The notes: generated by a model not told the origin, from the letters alone. Counted from the stretch's first letter, positions 1-9,287 are shown. The stretch is DNA of 64,000 nucleotides from Salinicola endophyticus (GCF_003206575.1 NZ_PZJO01000002.1:596390-660389), one strand, 5' to 3'. Numbers and translations: made by a program.

Positions 1-355
1 GCAGGCGCGCCTCGACGCTCGCTACCTTGTCATCCATCCCCTGCTCGCGATCAGTACGGGTACCCAGCTTCAGCGTGGTGGTGATGCGCGGCGCACCCAT
101 GGCGTGAACCCGCTCGTGGCATGCCTTGACCACCGCCATCACTGCGTCCCAGGGCCCTTCGATATTGGTACCGTAGGCGTGCATACGGTAGCCGAGCCCC
201 GAGGCATCGATCACCCGCTGGCACGCCGCCACATACTCGGATACCGAGACCCCGACGCCCAGGGGCACCACGCAGAGATCCACGATCACCTGCAAGGACT
301 CGGCTCTCTCGTCATTCACATCGTCTTTCACATCGCTGCTCATATCGTCGTTCAT
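1..355 (-). CDS. MTH1187-family thiamine-binding protein (3' end outside window)
   Basis: The reading frame runs off the left edge, so the C-terminus is missing; 118 codons are present. The segment LQVIVDLCVVPLGVGVSVSEY followed by YRMHAYGTNIEGPWDAV and RITTTLKLGTRTDRE is the pattern of the small MTH1187/YkoF-type (DUF77) ferredoxin-fold proteins, some of which bind thiamine; the ligand here is inferred from family only. The ATG at 355 has no clear ribosome binding site, and in-frame ATG/GTG codons at residues 5 and 14 are alternatives. The first 17 residues are Asp-rich and may be untranslated. It is divergent from cfa. Confidence 0.75.
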   Translation of the reverse strand, partial: MNDDMSSDVKDDVNDERAESLQVIVDLCVVPLGVGVSVSEYVAACQRVIDASGLGYRMHAYGTNIEGPWDAVMAVVKACHERVHAMGAPRITTTLKLGTRTDREQGMDDKVASVEARL

Positions 356-804
356 CCGAATGTACTGATGTCACCGGTCGCGGCCGGCCCGCTCAGCCTG
401 AGCCTAGCACTGCCGCGGTCACCGCGTCGGCCCCATGCTCAGGGAGGGCTCGCCCGCCGAGTGACAAATCTGCCCCATCCCTCTGGAATAATCCCGTAGT
501 CGCGCTAGGATTAACAAAAGACACAAAGCCGTTAGCACGCAATGCAATTGGTGTCGCGAAAACGCAATGGCTGTCGAGAAGCAGCCCCACCGCTGTGGCA
601 TTCGCAGGCAACAGCGCGCGCGCAGCGGCGATTGACTTCGTCATCGTTCGATCAATCGGGGCGTTTTAGGTGAGTCGGGAAACCGGCTGGCAAGTGCCGT
701 CACTGGTCTTGTTTCAAGCCTTTCCAGCGCAGGTTTCATCACATGCACGCTCCGCTCTCGTCGTGCGGCCAAGCCGCGCAGTCTGACCTTTGCCAGGAAC
801 GATC
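356..804. other. Intergenic region between the thiamine-binding-type gene and cfa
   Basis: This 449-bp stretch must carry the divergent promoters of its two neighbours, but I see no convincing -35/-10 pair. Visible elements are a 7-bp inverted repeat CGATTGA/TCAATCG around 629-658 and the octamer ACGCAATG at 537-544 and again at 562-569. The frames that cross it lack ribosome binding sites and resemble no protein I know. I see no riboswitch I can name. Confidence 0.4.
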
Positions 805-1956
805 ATGACCAGCAATGCGCCCATCGCCCCCGTCTCACTACCCGATACGCGTGCCCGCCATACCATCGAAAAGATGCTCGAAGGCTCCGGCGTCACCCTC
901 AATGGCGGCCAGCCCTGGGACATTCGCGTCCATCACCCCGATCTGTTCTCACGCATCGTGCGTCAGGGGTCGATCGGCTTCGGCGAGGCCTACATGGATG
1001 GCTGGTGGGAGTGCGACCGCATCGACGAGATGATGCACCGACTGCTGCACCACGGTCTCGGCGATGCCGCCCACACCCCCGCCGGGAGGCTGCTCTACCG
1101 ACTGCGCTCGAGCTTCATGAACCTGCAGAGCAAGGCGCGCGCCTATATCGTCGGCCGCGAGCACTACGATCTCGGCAACGACCTGTTCACACGCATGCTC
1201 GATGCCACTCTGTGCTACTCCTGCGCCTACTGGAAACAGGCGACCACGCTGCACCAGGCCCAGGTGGCCAAGCTCGACCTGGCCTGCCGCAAGCTGGCAC
1301 TCGAACCCGGCATGCGGGTCCTCGACATCGGCTGCGGCTGGGGTAGCTTCGCCGAACACGCCGCGAGCCACTATGGCGTCGAGGTGACCGGCATCACCAT
1401 CTCCGAAGAGCAGGCCAAGCTCGCCCGCGAGCGCTGCGCGGCACTACCGGTGGAGATTCTGCTGGAGGATTACCGCGATCTCGACGGCGAGTTCGACCGC
1501 ATCGTCTCGATCGGCATGTTCGAGCACGTCGGCCAGCGCAACTACGCCACCTACTTCGACACCGTCGAGCGCCTGCTCAAGCCGGGTGGGCTGTTCATGC
1601 TGCACACCATCGGCTCCAACACCAACGAGGTGAGCGCCGACCCGTGGATCAACAAGTACATCTTCCCCAATGGCGTGCTGCCCTCGGTGCAGCAGATCAG
1701 TGATGCCAGCGAGGGCAAGCTGGTGATGGAGGATTGGCAGAACTTCGGCCCGGACTACGACACCACCCTGATGGCCTGGCAGGAGAACCTGCTCGCCCAC
1801 TGGCACGAGATCGCGCAGCACTACAACGAGCACATCAAGCGCATGTTCCTCTACTATCTGGGCGCCTGCGCCGGGGCTTTCCGCGCCCGCGAGCTGCAGC
1901 TGTGGCAGGTGGTGTTCTCGCACTCGCGCCAGGGCCGCTACGACGCCCCGCGCTGA
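805..1956 (+). CDS. cfa: Cyclopropane-fatty-acyl-phospholipid synthase
   Basis: The enzyme transfers a methylene group from S-adenosylmethionine to cis double bonds of membrane phospholipid acyl chains, a stationary-phase and stress adaptation at the inner membrane. The protein is 383 residues, the usual Cfa length. The SAM-binding motif VLDIGCGWGS is at about residues 172-181, the conserved LCYSCAYW block lies upstream of it, and LGACAGAFRARELQLWQ near the C-terminus holds the conserved Cys355. An AGGA ribosome binding site six bases before the ATG at 805 favours this start over an in-frame TTG at 790. It stands alone and converges with the condensin operon. Confidence 0.95.
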   Translation: MTSNAPIAPVSLPDTRARHTIEKMLEGSGVTLNGGQPWDIRVHHPDLFSRIVRQGSIGFGEAYMDGWWECDRIDEMMHRLLHHGLGDAAHTPAGRLLYRLRSSFMNLQSKARAYIVGREHYDLGNDLFTRMLDATLCYSCAYWKQATTLHQAQVAKLDLACRKLALEPGMRVLDIGCGWGSFAEHAASHYGVEVTGITISEEQAKLARERCAALPVEILLEDYRDLDGEFDRIVSIGMFEHVGQRNYATYFDTVERLLKPGGLFMLHTIGSNTNEVSADPWINKYIFPNGVLPSVQQISDASEGKLVMEDWQNFGPDYDTTLMAWQENLLAHWHEIAQHYNEHIKRMFLYYLGACAGAFRARELQLWQVVFSHSRQGRYDAPR

Positions 1957-1974
1957 TCCGCCGAGTGGCTCGCA

Positions 1975-1996
1975 GCGCGGCCCAACGAGGCCGCGC
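1975..1996. terminator. GC-rich hairpin between convergent cfa and SMC-like gene
   Basis: GCGCGGCC and GGCCGCGC form a perfect 8-bp stem around a 6-base loop, 19 bases past the cfa stop and 22 bases from the stop of the opposing gene. There is no T-tract on either strand, so its role as an intrinsic terminator is uncertain. Confidence 0.4.
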
Positions 1997-2017
1997 AGTA
2001 CCTAGGCACCGTCGACG

Positions 2018-5000
2018 CTACTCCGCGGTCGCCGGGGTCACGTGAATGCCGAACAGGCTCGCCTCGCCGCTGCCGCGCCCGGCCTCCTCGGGCGCGACCT
2101 GGCGCCCGTCACGCACGATGACGTGTCCGCCCTGCCCCTGCTGGCCGCCGATCACGCTACCCACCAGATAGGTGGGGAAGATGCTCGGGTCGTTCTCGTA
2201 GTTGGGGTTGTGGATCAACCCGATCATCTGGAAACGCCCGCGGGTGTTGCGCAGCGACTCCAGCGAGTCCTGGATCAGGCGACGATGGGAGAGCTTGGAG
2301 AACAGCCCGTCGAGCAGAATCACACTCTCGCGACTGGCCCGGGCGCGGCGCTTCTGAGTTCCCGGCAGTTCGCGCAGCTCGCGCTCGATGGCGAACTCCG
2401 AGAGCTTGACCAGCCACATCAGCGACACCGCCTCACGCTGCCCTTCCGACATATCCTCGTTGAGCGAGAACAGCCGTCCATGCGGGCGGATGGCATCGTG
2501 CTTGATGCGAATGCTCACCGTCTGGAACAGGCCGCGATAGATGCGCCGGCGGATCTGCCGGGTCAGCTCGTCGTCGCGCCCGCCCTTGTTCTGGGCAGTC
2601 TCGCCGGACTGCTCCAGGCGCCGCCGCTGCACCGCCAGATGGGCATCGATATCCGCCAGCAGCTGCTGGATCAGCTCGCGCACGGCGTCGTCGGCGATCA
2701 GCGCCGCCTTGACCTCGAAGTAGGCACCGCCATCGCTCGAGCGGCTCGCCACCCGCTTGAGGATCTCGAGGTTGCCGGCGGCATCGATGATGATCGAGCT
2801 CAGGCGCTCGACCAGGGTGTCCTCGATCTGCTCACGCGAGGTGTGCAACCGGGCCACCCGGGTGCGGTGCTCGTCGAGCTGCCCCTGCAACTGACGGTGG
2901 AGACCACGCAACGACTCCAACGCCTCGTGGCTGACCCCTTCCAGGGTGCCCAGACGAGCGCGCTCGGATTCGTTGAATAGCCGGCTGGCGCTCGCCGCCT
3001 CCAGCGACAGTGCCAGCGCCTTCTCGCGGGCGGTGACATCGCGGGCCTGGCGCTCGCGGTTACGCGCGCGCTCGCCCAGATTGAGCCCGCCCAGCCCATC
3101 GAGCAGGGTCTGCTGGCAGGTCTCGAACGCCGCCGGGTCGAAGGCATCGCTATCTTCAGGGTCGAGGGAGGCCTGCGCCCAGCGCCGCCAGTCGGCCAGG
3201 GCAGCATCGAGGCGTTCGGCCTCGGCGTGGTCCGCCGGCCAGCCGGCGCCGGCATCGGCCAGGGCGCGCTCGGCCCAGCCCTCGGGCAGCTGGCGCAGCA
3301 CCTCGAGCCAGGCCACGGCGAGCTGGTCGGTGATATTGAGCGCCTGCTGATGGCGCATCAGACGGCTCTCCAGTCCCTCCTGCTCGCGGCCGTTGTGGCG
3401 GCGCTTGTCGCGGGTCTCCTTGAGCGTCTGCTTGAGCCGCCCGATGTCGCGCTCCAGGGTGCGGTTGCCGCCCTTCTCATCGCGCACGTCGAGGAAGGCA
3501 CGAATGCGCTCGAAATCGAAGTCGGCGCGTCGGCTGGCGGCGGTCAGGGCTGCCTGCAGCGCCGCCTCGCGTTGCTCGGCCTGCTGCATGAAAGCCGGGC
3601 CCGCGTCGGCCACGAACGCCGCCAACCGGCGCAGCCGCTCGCGCTCGCCGTCGGCGAACAGCTGGCGCAGCTGCTCGCGGTGGCTCTCGCGGCGTGCGTC
3701 CAGCGCCTCACTCTCCAGCGTCAGCTCGGCCAGCGTCTCCTCGAGTTCCGCCGCTTCCTCGGCCACCGCGGCGAGGCTCGCATCGATCTCCTCCAGGCGC
3801 TCGACGCCACCGGCGCTGGCGAAACGCTCCGCGGCCAGCCACGCCTCGCCATGGCTCTCGAACTCCCGCGCCAGACGTTCGCGCTCGGGGGTGTACTCGG
3901 CGAGCCGCTGCTCGACCTGGACACGCGCCTGGCGCGCCGCGGTGAGTGCCGCCTCGCCTCCCTCTTCGAGGAAGCGCTGGTAGTCATCGATCGACTTCAG
4001 CGCCGCCTCGCCGAGGCGTGGCGTCAGCGCCGCCTGTTCAGCGGCGAGCCGGGTCTCGCGCTCCTCGACGGCTGCCAGTTCCACCTCTGCCTCGCGGCTC
4101 ACCGCCTCGGCCGCGCGCAGCGCCAGCGCGAAGCGCTCGCCGTGCGGGTCGAGACGCTCGATCTCCGCGCTCAGCGCCAACAGCCGCTGGCGGTCGACCT
4201 CGAGGCGCTGCTGGGTCTCGTCGCGCAGCGCGGTGAGATAGGCCGGGTCGAGGGCGGCCTTGACCGCCAGCGTCTCCACGCCCTGGATCGCGCCCAGCGG
4301 CAGCTCGCCGCGGGCCAGCGTGGTACGCAGCCGCTCCCCTTCGAGGACCGGCACCCCGCAGCCGGCGTCGATCAAGCACTGCGCGGCGTCTCGCGCCTGC
4401 GCCTCGCCCTCGACCACCGGCGCGAACAGCTGCCCGGCGGCCTGGGCCAGCCACTCCCGGCGTACCTGGGTGTCGGCCTCGACCGCGGCCAGTACCTCGT
4501 GCAGCGGCTGGAAAGCGATCTCGCTTGCCGTCAGCAGGCGCTGCGCATCGCTCTCCGCCGCCAGCCGCGCCAGCGGGTCCCCACTCAGGCTCTCCAGATA
4601 GCGCTCGCGGGCCTCGATCGCACCGTCGAGGCCATCGCGCTCGCGCAGCAGCCGCGGATAGCGCGCCTTGGCATCCTTGAGCCACGCCTCCGGCGACTGC
4701 TCGCTGCAGTCGCCGAAGTCCGCCTGCGCCTGGACCAGGCGCTCGAGCTCGCTGCGCTGCTGGCTCAGTTCATGCCGTCGGTCCTGACACTCCCGCGACT
4801 GGCGGTAGAGGGTGTCGCGCAGGTGTACCGGGGCAGCGTCGGCGTGCCAGTGGCAGTAGCGTTCGGCGGCGTCCTCCAGTGGCGCCAGGCGTTCGAGGCG
4901 GGCATCGATATCGGCCAGCTCGCGCCGCGCATCGGCCAGGATCTGCTCGTGTTCGCTCAGCGCACTACGCCGCGCACTCCAGAAGCCGATCGCCGAGTGC

Positions 5001-6916
5001 TCCGGCCACTGCGCATTGAACGCCTGCCACGCCTGGCGTCCGGCGGCCAGCGGCGCCAGTTCGCCCTCGAGTCGCTGGCGCTGCTCGCGCCGCGCCTGCA
5101 GCGCCGCGAGGGTACGCTCGCGCTGAGCGTTGAGATTGGCGGCCTGGGCATCCCATTCGCCGAGCTCCGCCTCCAGCGTCTCCTGGCGTTCCTGCTTGAG
5201 GGCCAGCACCGCTTCCGGCGTGGTGTCAGGGTGCTCGCGTTCGAAAGCCGCATACCACTGCGCCGGCTGCTTGAGTTCGCCCATGCGCCCGAGGTGTTCG
5301 GCATGTTCGCGGCGCGCCTGTTCGAGAGCTTCGCGGGCGGCATCACGGGTCGCTTCGGGAGTCTCCAGCTCGGCTTCGCTGAACAGCCCCTCGGCGAGCG
5401 CCTGGGTGTAGACGCTCTGGTTGTCGATGAAGTCGCGCTGGCGCGACTCCAGCTGTTCGCGCTCCTGCTCAAGGCGCTCCAGAGACTCGTCGAGCTGCTC
5501 GGCATCCAGACGCAGCGAGCGGCGATATTCGCGGTCGGCGATCACCTCTTCGCGGAAGCGGTTGCCGTCGAGCCCCTCGAACGCCTCGGCGGCTTCGTCG
5601 AGCACACCCAGGGCGCGGTAGCGCGCGGCGTCATCAGCGAAGGCGTGGCTGTCGGCGAGCCAGGCACGCGCCTGGTCGAAGGCGACATGGCCGATGTCCC
5701 GCGCCACGATCCAGCTCGCCTGGGGCAGATGCACCAGGCGGCGGTGGGTGTCGACCCGCGCCCCGCGCTCGGAGAGTGCCAGCCGCACATTGCGCTCGGC
5801 CTGCCGACTCAGCTTGGCCAGCAGCCAGGTGGAGACCCGCGGACGTTCGGTGTCGCCGATCGCCCAGGCCAGCCCGGTGGTCGCCTCGGCGACCCCGGCT
5901 TCCAGCGTCTCGGTGCCATCGCGCTGGCCTGGCAGCCCCGGCAGCGGCGCCAGCGCCTGGCCACCGAGCAGACGCTCGGCCTCGAGCAGCGAGGCGTCGA
6001 GCGCGGCCAACTGACGCCGCGACTCGAGCAGGCTCTCGCCCTCCTCGTTGAGGGTGGCGAGACGCTCGACCTTGTCGTCGGCGCGCTGCTGGTCGCTCTC
6101 GGCCTCGGCCAGGCGGTGACGCAGCTCGGTGATACGAGTGCCGGAGTTGAGGATGACGTCCTCGATCAGATCCTCTTCCTCGTCGGTCTCGCCACGGGTG
6201 GCCCCGGAGAGGATCTGCGGCGCCAGCACCTCGTAGAAGAACGCCTGATCGGCCTTTTCGCCGGCCCGCGGCTTGATCGCGTTGAAGATCTGGCTCTTGT
6301 CGGCCCCGCCCTCCTTCTGGAACGCCGCCAGCTGGGCCAGCTCGCGCCGTGAGATGTGCACTCCGACCGCCTCCAGCCACTCTTCGCGGTTGGTGGCGCG
6401 GGTGACCCCGTGGGCGCGCATCAGGCTCTGGAAATCGGCGTTGGCGTAGAGCGCCAGCTTGCCGTCGCGGGTGATATGGTGCACCGGCACGTCGGAGAGC
6501 TGACCCGGATAGTGGTAGAACACCAGCCCGCTGCCGTCGCTGTAGCCGTACATGCCGAAGACGAAGGTCTCGCCGGCGACCTCCTCGCCGGCCACCGCGA
6601 GCATGTCGTCCTGCTGAGTGCTGCCCTGCTGGGCACGGAACTCGACCCGCAAATGGGTCCAGCTGCGCGCTTCGCCGGCGACCTTGGAGGGCGAGCACTT
6701 GCGCCGCGTGCGGGTGAGCAGCTGGCGGTCACGCGAGAGCATGCCGATCAGCGCCTCGGCCATGGTGGTCTTGCCGAAACCGTTCTCCATGCTGATCGCG
6801 CTCGACTGCCCGCGCAGGTCGATCAGCAGGTGGCGCATCTTGGCTTCCCACGGCGAGGCGATGTCGCCGTGCTTGTTGAGCAGGTTGGCGATCTCGATGC
6901 GATGAATGACGCTCAT
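2018..6916 (-). CDS. MukB/MksB-like SMC ATPase of a condensin-type complex
   Basis: A 1632-residue SMC-architecture protein. The N-terminal head has a Walker A-like motif MENGFGKTT at residues 43-51. Long Glu/Arg/Leu/Gln-rich coiled coil follows from about 270 to 780, a globular hinge-like segment at about 800-900, and a second coiled coil to about 1440. The C-terminal head has signature motif MSEGQ (residues 1489-1493), Walker B-like VILLDG (Asp1536, Gly1537), D-loop-like SKLSHRR and H-loop GLIHN (His1569). It is the last gene of a kleisin-MukE-SMC operon, and its ATG overlaps the upstream stop as ATGA. Expected role: ATP-driven DNA loop extrusion or condensation, in chromosome organisation or plasmid exclusion. 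It is far longer than typical MksB/JetC and somewhat longer than MukB. The usual Walker B glutamate is replaced by glycine, read directly as GAC GGG. Confidence 0.85.
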   Translation of the reverse strand: MSVIHRIEIANLLNKHGDIASPWEAKMRHLLIDLRGQSSAISMENGFGKTTMAEALIGMLSRDRQLLTRTRRKCSPSKVAGEARSWTHLRVEFRAQQGSTQQDDMLAVAGEEVAGETFVFGMYGYSDGSGLVFYHYPGQLSDVPVHHITRDGKLALYANADFQSLMRAHGVTRATNREEWLEAVGVHISRRELAQLAAFQKEGGADKSQIFNAIKPRAGEKADQAFFYEVLAPQILSGATRGETDEEEDLIEDVILNSGTRITELRHRLAEAESDQQRADDKVERLATLNEEGESLLESRRQLAALDASLLEAERLLGGQALAPLPGLPGQRDGTETLEAGVAEATTGLAWAIGDTERPRVSTWLLAKLSRQAERNVRLALSERGARVDTHRRLVHLPQASWIVARDIGHVAFDQARAWLADSHAFADDAARYRALGVLDEAAEAFEGLDGNRFREEVIADREYRRSLRLDAEQLDESLERLEQEREQLESRQRDFIDNQSVYTQALAEGLFSEAELETPEATRDAAREALEQARREHAEHLGRMGELKQPAQWYAAFEREHPDTTPEAVLALKQERQETLEAELGEWDAQAANLNAQRERTLAALQARREQRQRLEGELAPLAAGRQAWQAFNAQWPEHSAIGFWSARRSALSEHEQILADARRELADIDARLERLAPLEDAAERYCHWHADAAPVHLRDTLYRQSRECQDRRHELSQQRSELERLVQAQADFGDCSEQSPEAWLKDAKARYPRLLRERDGLDGAIEARERYLESLSGDPLARLAAESDAQRLLTASEIAFQPLHEVLAAVEADTQVRREWLAQAAGQLFAPVVEGEAQARDAAQCLIDAGCGVPVLEGERLRTTLARGELPLGAIQGVETLAVKAALDPAYLTALRDETQQRLEVDRQRLLALSAEIERLDPHGERFALALRAAEAVSREAEVELAAVEERETRLAAEQAALTPRLGEAALKSIDDYQRFLEEGGEAALTAARQARVQVEQRLAEYTPERERLAREFESHGEAWLAAERFASAGGVERLEEIDASLAAVAEEAAELEETLAELTLESEALDARRESHREQLRQLFADGERERLRRLAAFVADAGPAFMQQAEQREAALQAALTAASRRADFDFERIRAFLDVRDEKGGNRTLERDIGRLKQTLKETRDKRRHNGREQEGLESRLMRHQQALNITDQLAVAWLEVLRQLPEGWAERALADAGAGWPADHAEAERLDAALADWRRWAQASLDPEDSDAFDPAAFETCQQTLLDGLGGLNLGERARNRERQARDVTAREKALALSLEAASASRLFNESERARLGTLEGVSHEALESLRGLHRQLQGQLDEHRTRVARLHTSREQIEDTLVERLSSIIIDAAGNLEILKRVASRSSDGGAYFEVKAALIADDAVRELIQQLLADIDAHLAVQRRRLEQSGETAQNKGGRDDELTRQIRRRIYRGLFQTVSIRIKHDAIRPHGRLFSLNEDMSEGQREAVSLMWLVKLSEFAIERELRELPGTQKRRARASRESVILLDGLFSKLSHRRLIQDSLESLRNTRGRFQMIGLIHNPNYENDPSIFPTYLVGSVIGGQQGQGGHVIVRDGRQVAPEEAGRGSGEASLFGIHVTPATAE

Positions 6917-7872
6917 GCGCGCGGCTCCTCGTCTTCCTCGGCGCGGGGGGCGTCATCTTCCGCCCCGGTGGCCGCGCCCTGCTGTTCCGCAGCGCTCGGC
7001 TGCGGTGTCTGCTCGGCGTCGGGCTGCTGGGCCTGCGCGTCGCTCGGCGGCGGTGTTTCTTCGCCACTGGGCTGGTGGGCTGCCTCGGCGTCGGGCGTCT
7101 GCGCCAGCAAGCGCTCGCCGTCGCTGCCCTCGGCGGAGGTCAGCTCGATCAGGTGGGTCAGGTGGTGCACGCCGATCTGCTCGGCTTCGAGGGCCCCGAG
7201 CAGGGTCTGCTGCCACACGTCCTCGTCGCCGGACTCGCGCACCAGGTCGAGATGCCCGGCCCGCACCAGCAGATCGATGAACGCCTTGACCCGGCGCGGG
7301 ATATCCTCACCACGCTCATCGAGCAGCACCCGGCTGTTCTCCGGGGCACGCTCGCCCAGCCCGCGCAGGATCTCGAGCTGATCGCGCACCAGCTCGACCA
7401 GCTCGCGGGTGACGAAGGTCGCCTCCTGATAGCGGCTGACATCGGAGAGCGCACGGTTCAAGCGGGTATAGATCAGGGTGTGCAGCAGCAGCCACAGCTG
7501 CAGATACCACAGCGCCAGCTCGGCGCGGCTCTCCTGGCGCAGCTTGAGCGCCTCGAACACCGCATCGCGGGTATAGAGCGGTGGCTGCTCCAGCTCCGGG
7601 TCCGGCAGCAGCGCGAAGAAGCGCGAGCCCGGCGCGATGCCGGGATAGTCCCCGGCCTCGAACACCTTGAGCCGCATGCCCTGGCCGGCGAGGAAGTCGC
7701 GCAGCGCCTCGCGCTCGCTCTCCTGGGCATCGTCGATCAGCGCACAGACGTCGCGCTCGGAGAGCTGGCCATCGCGCGCGGCGCGGCGCTTGCGGCCGCC
7801 GCTGGGGACGCGCTCGGCGGTGCGATAGCGCAGCAGATAGGCGACCACCTCGCCCATTTCCATCATGTTCAT
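6913..7872 (-). CDS. MukE/MksE-like condensin subunit
   Basis: A 319-residue protein between the kleisin-like and SMC-like genes, where MukE/MksE sits in muk/mks operons; the assignment rests on position, size and helical winged-helix-like composition more than on motifs. The body (about 1-250) is a Leu-rich helical domain, for example ALWYLQLWLLLHTLIYTRLN. The last 65 residues are an acidic Pro/Gln/Ala/Glu-rich tail that looks disordered. I chose the ATG at 7872, two bases after the upstream stop with AGGA nine bases ahead, over a TTG at 7878. Its own stop overlaps the SMC start by four bases, implying translational coupling and fixed stoichiometry. Confidence 0.7.
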   Translation of the reverse strand: MNMMEMGEVVAYLLRYRTAERVPSGGRKRRAARDGQLSERDVCALIDDAQESEREALRDFLAGQGMRLKVFEAGDYPGIAPGSRFFALLPDPELEQPPLYTRDAVFEALKLRQESRAELALWYLQLWLLLHTLIYTRLNRALSDVSRYQEATFVTRELVELVRDQLEILRGLGERAPENSRVLLDERGEDIPRRVKAFIDLLVRAGHLDLVRESGDEDVWQQTLLGALEAEQIGVHHLTHLIELTSAEGSDGERLLAQTPDAEAAHQPSGEETPPPSDAQAQQPDAEQTPQPSAAEQQGAATGAEDDAPRAEEDEEPRA

Positions 7873-7874
7873 AG

Positions 7875-9287
7875 TCAAACGTCCTGGTCTGGCACCGTCG
7901 TCTCGCGCACGCGCAGCGACGGTGTGACGGCGCCTTCGATCCGGCGCCCGTCGGGCAATTCGATGGTGAAGGGAGTGTCGTCGATCCCCACGCTGAGATG
8001 CTCGTCGAGCAGCTGGGTGTCGACGAAGGTGTTGAGCAGCTGGGGCAGGCAGTCGAGCGCTTCGTCATCGAAGCGGTGCCAGCCCTCGCGCAGCGCCTCG
8101 GGCAACGACAGCGGCGCTTCGCGCAGACGCTGGCGCAGCGCCGGGCCCCGCGCCTTGAGATAGCGCGCCAGCAGCGGATCGGCACCGGGCCGGTCGCCGG
8201 CCTCGTCGAACACCAGCGCGGCACCGCTGCGCTCGGCGCGGCGGGTCTCCACCAGCGGCAGCAGCGTCTCCACCCGGGGTATCGCCACCCGCGTGCCCAG
8301 CGGCATCATGCGCGCCACCACCGCGTCCTGCAGGCGCTGTGGTGGCGGCGCCAGCAGCAGGCGCTGGGCCAGACCGGCGAAGTCGATCACCCCCATCGAC
8401 TGGATACGCCCCTCGGCGATATCGGAGAGCAGTTCGGAGAGACGCCGTGACAGGTTCTCGATGGCGTTGAGCACGCGTCCGATCGCCCCCGAGAGCATGC
8501 GCAGGTCCCACTCCGTCTCCTGCTGCTCGGCCCAGTGGGCGAAGTGCTCGGCGACCCCGGGGGCAGAGAGCTGAGCACGGGCGCTGAGCAGAGTGTTCTG
8601 GATCGTGCTCAGGGCGTTGTGGTAGTGGCGCTCGTTCTCCTCCAGCGCCGCCAGCTTGCCCTCATGGGTGGGGTTCTCGCGTACCCGGCGCAGCTCCTGA
8701 GTCAGTGCGCGGATCGCCATCAGGATCTGCTGGGTGATATCGGGCACCCGGGCGTAGTCGCCCCGCGACAGCGCCGCCATCACCTTGGCCGCGTCGTACT
8801 CGGAATAGAGCAGGTCCTCGACCTGGCTGGCCAGGGTCACCGCCTGCCGTCCGCTCGGGGTGAGGCGCACCTGGCCGGTCTGGCCCTGCTTCTCGATCAG
8901 CGCGGTGCGCTTGGTGCTGCGCCCGCTGCGCTCGCCCGGCGCCAGCTCGTTATCGGCGGGGCCGGCCTGCCACTCGCGGTAGTGGATCTCGCTGGGGGTG
9001 GCGAGCAGATTGATCACGAAGCTCAGATCGTCCGCCGGCAGCGCCGGGTACTCGCCGCGCAGATGCGAAAGGCAGCGGCGCTGGGTGACGAAGGCACTGT
9101 TGGTGGCGAAATCCACCTCGAGCAGGTAGTCGAGCAGCAGACAGCCCAGGTCGAGCCAGTAGCCGTCACGCAGGCCGCGCCGCTGCTCCTGATTGACCTG
9201 GACGAAGGGCGAACCCGGCTCATGGGCGCTGTCATGCAGATCGAGCAGCCGCGTCGTCGCGACCAGCAGCTTGTTCCAGGCGGTCAT
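7875..9287 (-). CDS. MukF/MksF-like kleisin subunit of the condensin-type operon
   Basis: First gene of the three-gene operon, 470 residues, the size of MukF/MksF. The N-terminal third (WNKLLVATTRLLDLHD onward, including a YWLDLGCLLLDYLLEV helix) fits a winged-helix dimerisation domain. The middle (about 165-330) is helical, with ALEENERHYHNALSTIQNT, and the C-terminal part ends in a beta-rich segment, TPFTIELPDGRRIEGA. Kleisins bridge the two SMC heads. The ATG at 9287 has GGAG five bases upstream; an upstream in-frame GTG at 9314 lacks a site. No JetD-type topoisomerase/nuclease gene accompanies the set, so it resembles a Muk/Mks module rather than a complete Wadjet system. Confidence 0.75.
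   Translation of the reverse strand: MTAWNKLLVATTRLLDLHDSAHEPGSPFVQVNQEQRRGLRDGYWLDLGCLLLDYLLEVDFATNSAFVTQRRCLSHLRGEYPALPADDLSFVINLLATPSEIHYREWQAGPADNELAPGERSGRSTKRTALIEKQGQTGQVRLTPSGRQAVTLASQVEDLLYSEYDAAKVMAALSRGDYARVPDITQQILMAIRALTQELRRVRENPTHEGKLAALEENERHYHNALSTIQNTLLSARAQLSAPGVAEHFAHWAEQQETEWDLRMLSGAIGRVLNAIENLSRRLSELLSDIAEGRIQSMGVIDFAGLAQRLLLAPPPQRLQDAVVARMMPLGTRVAIPRVETLLPLVETRRAERSGAALVFDEAGDRPGADPLLARYLKARGPALRQRLREAPLSLPEALREGWHRFDDEALDCLPQLLNTFVDTQLLDEHLSVGIDDTPFTIELPDGRRIEGAVTPSLRVRETTVPDQDV

Noticed and set aside
393..644. An 83-codon minus-strand frame in the gap upstream of cfa
   Set aside because: No ribosome binding site at its start and no resemblance to any protein family; also compatible with chance in high-GC DNA.
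661..789. Possible structured leader or riboswitch before cfa
   Set aside because: Short complementary runs can be found, but they do not match the conserved core of any riboswitch class I know.
3227..6352. A 1041-codon open frame on the plus strand opposite the SMC-like gene
   Set aside because: It is antisense to coiled-coil-coding GC-rich DNA, has a Leu/Arg/Ala/Gly composition typical of shadow frames, no ribosome binding site and no recognisable domain, whereas the minus-strand frame has clear ATPase motifs.
2018..9287. Calling the condensin operon a complete Wadjet defence system
   Set aside because: No JetD gene is adjacent, and the SMC is much longer than JetC, so only a Muk/Mks-like condensin is supported.
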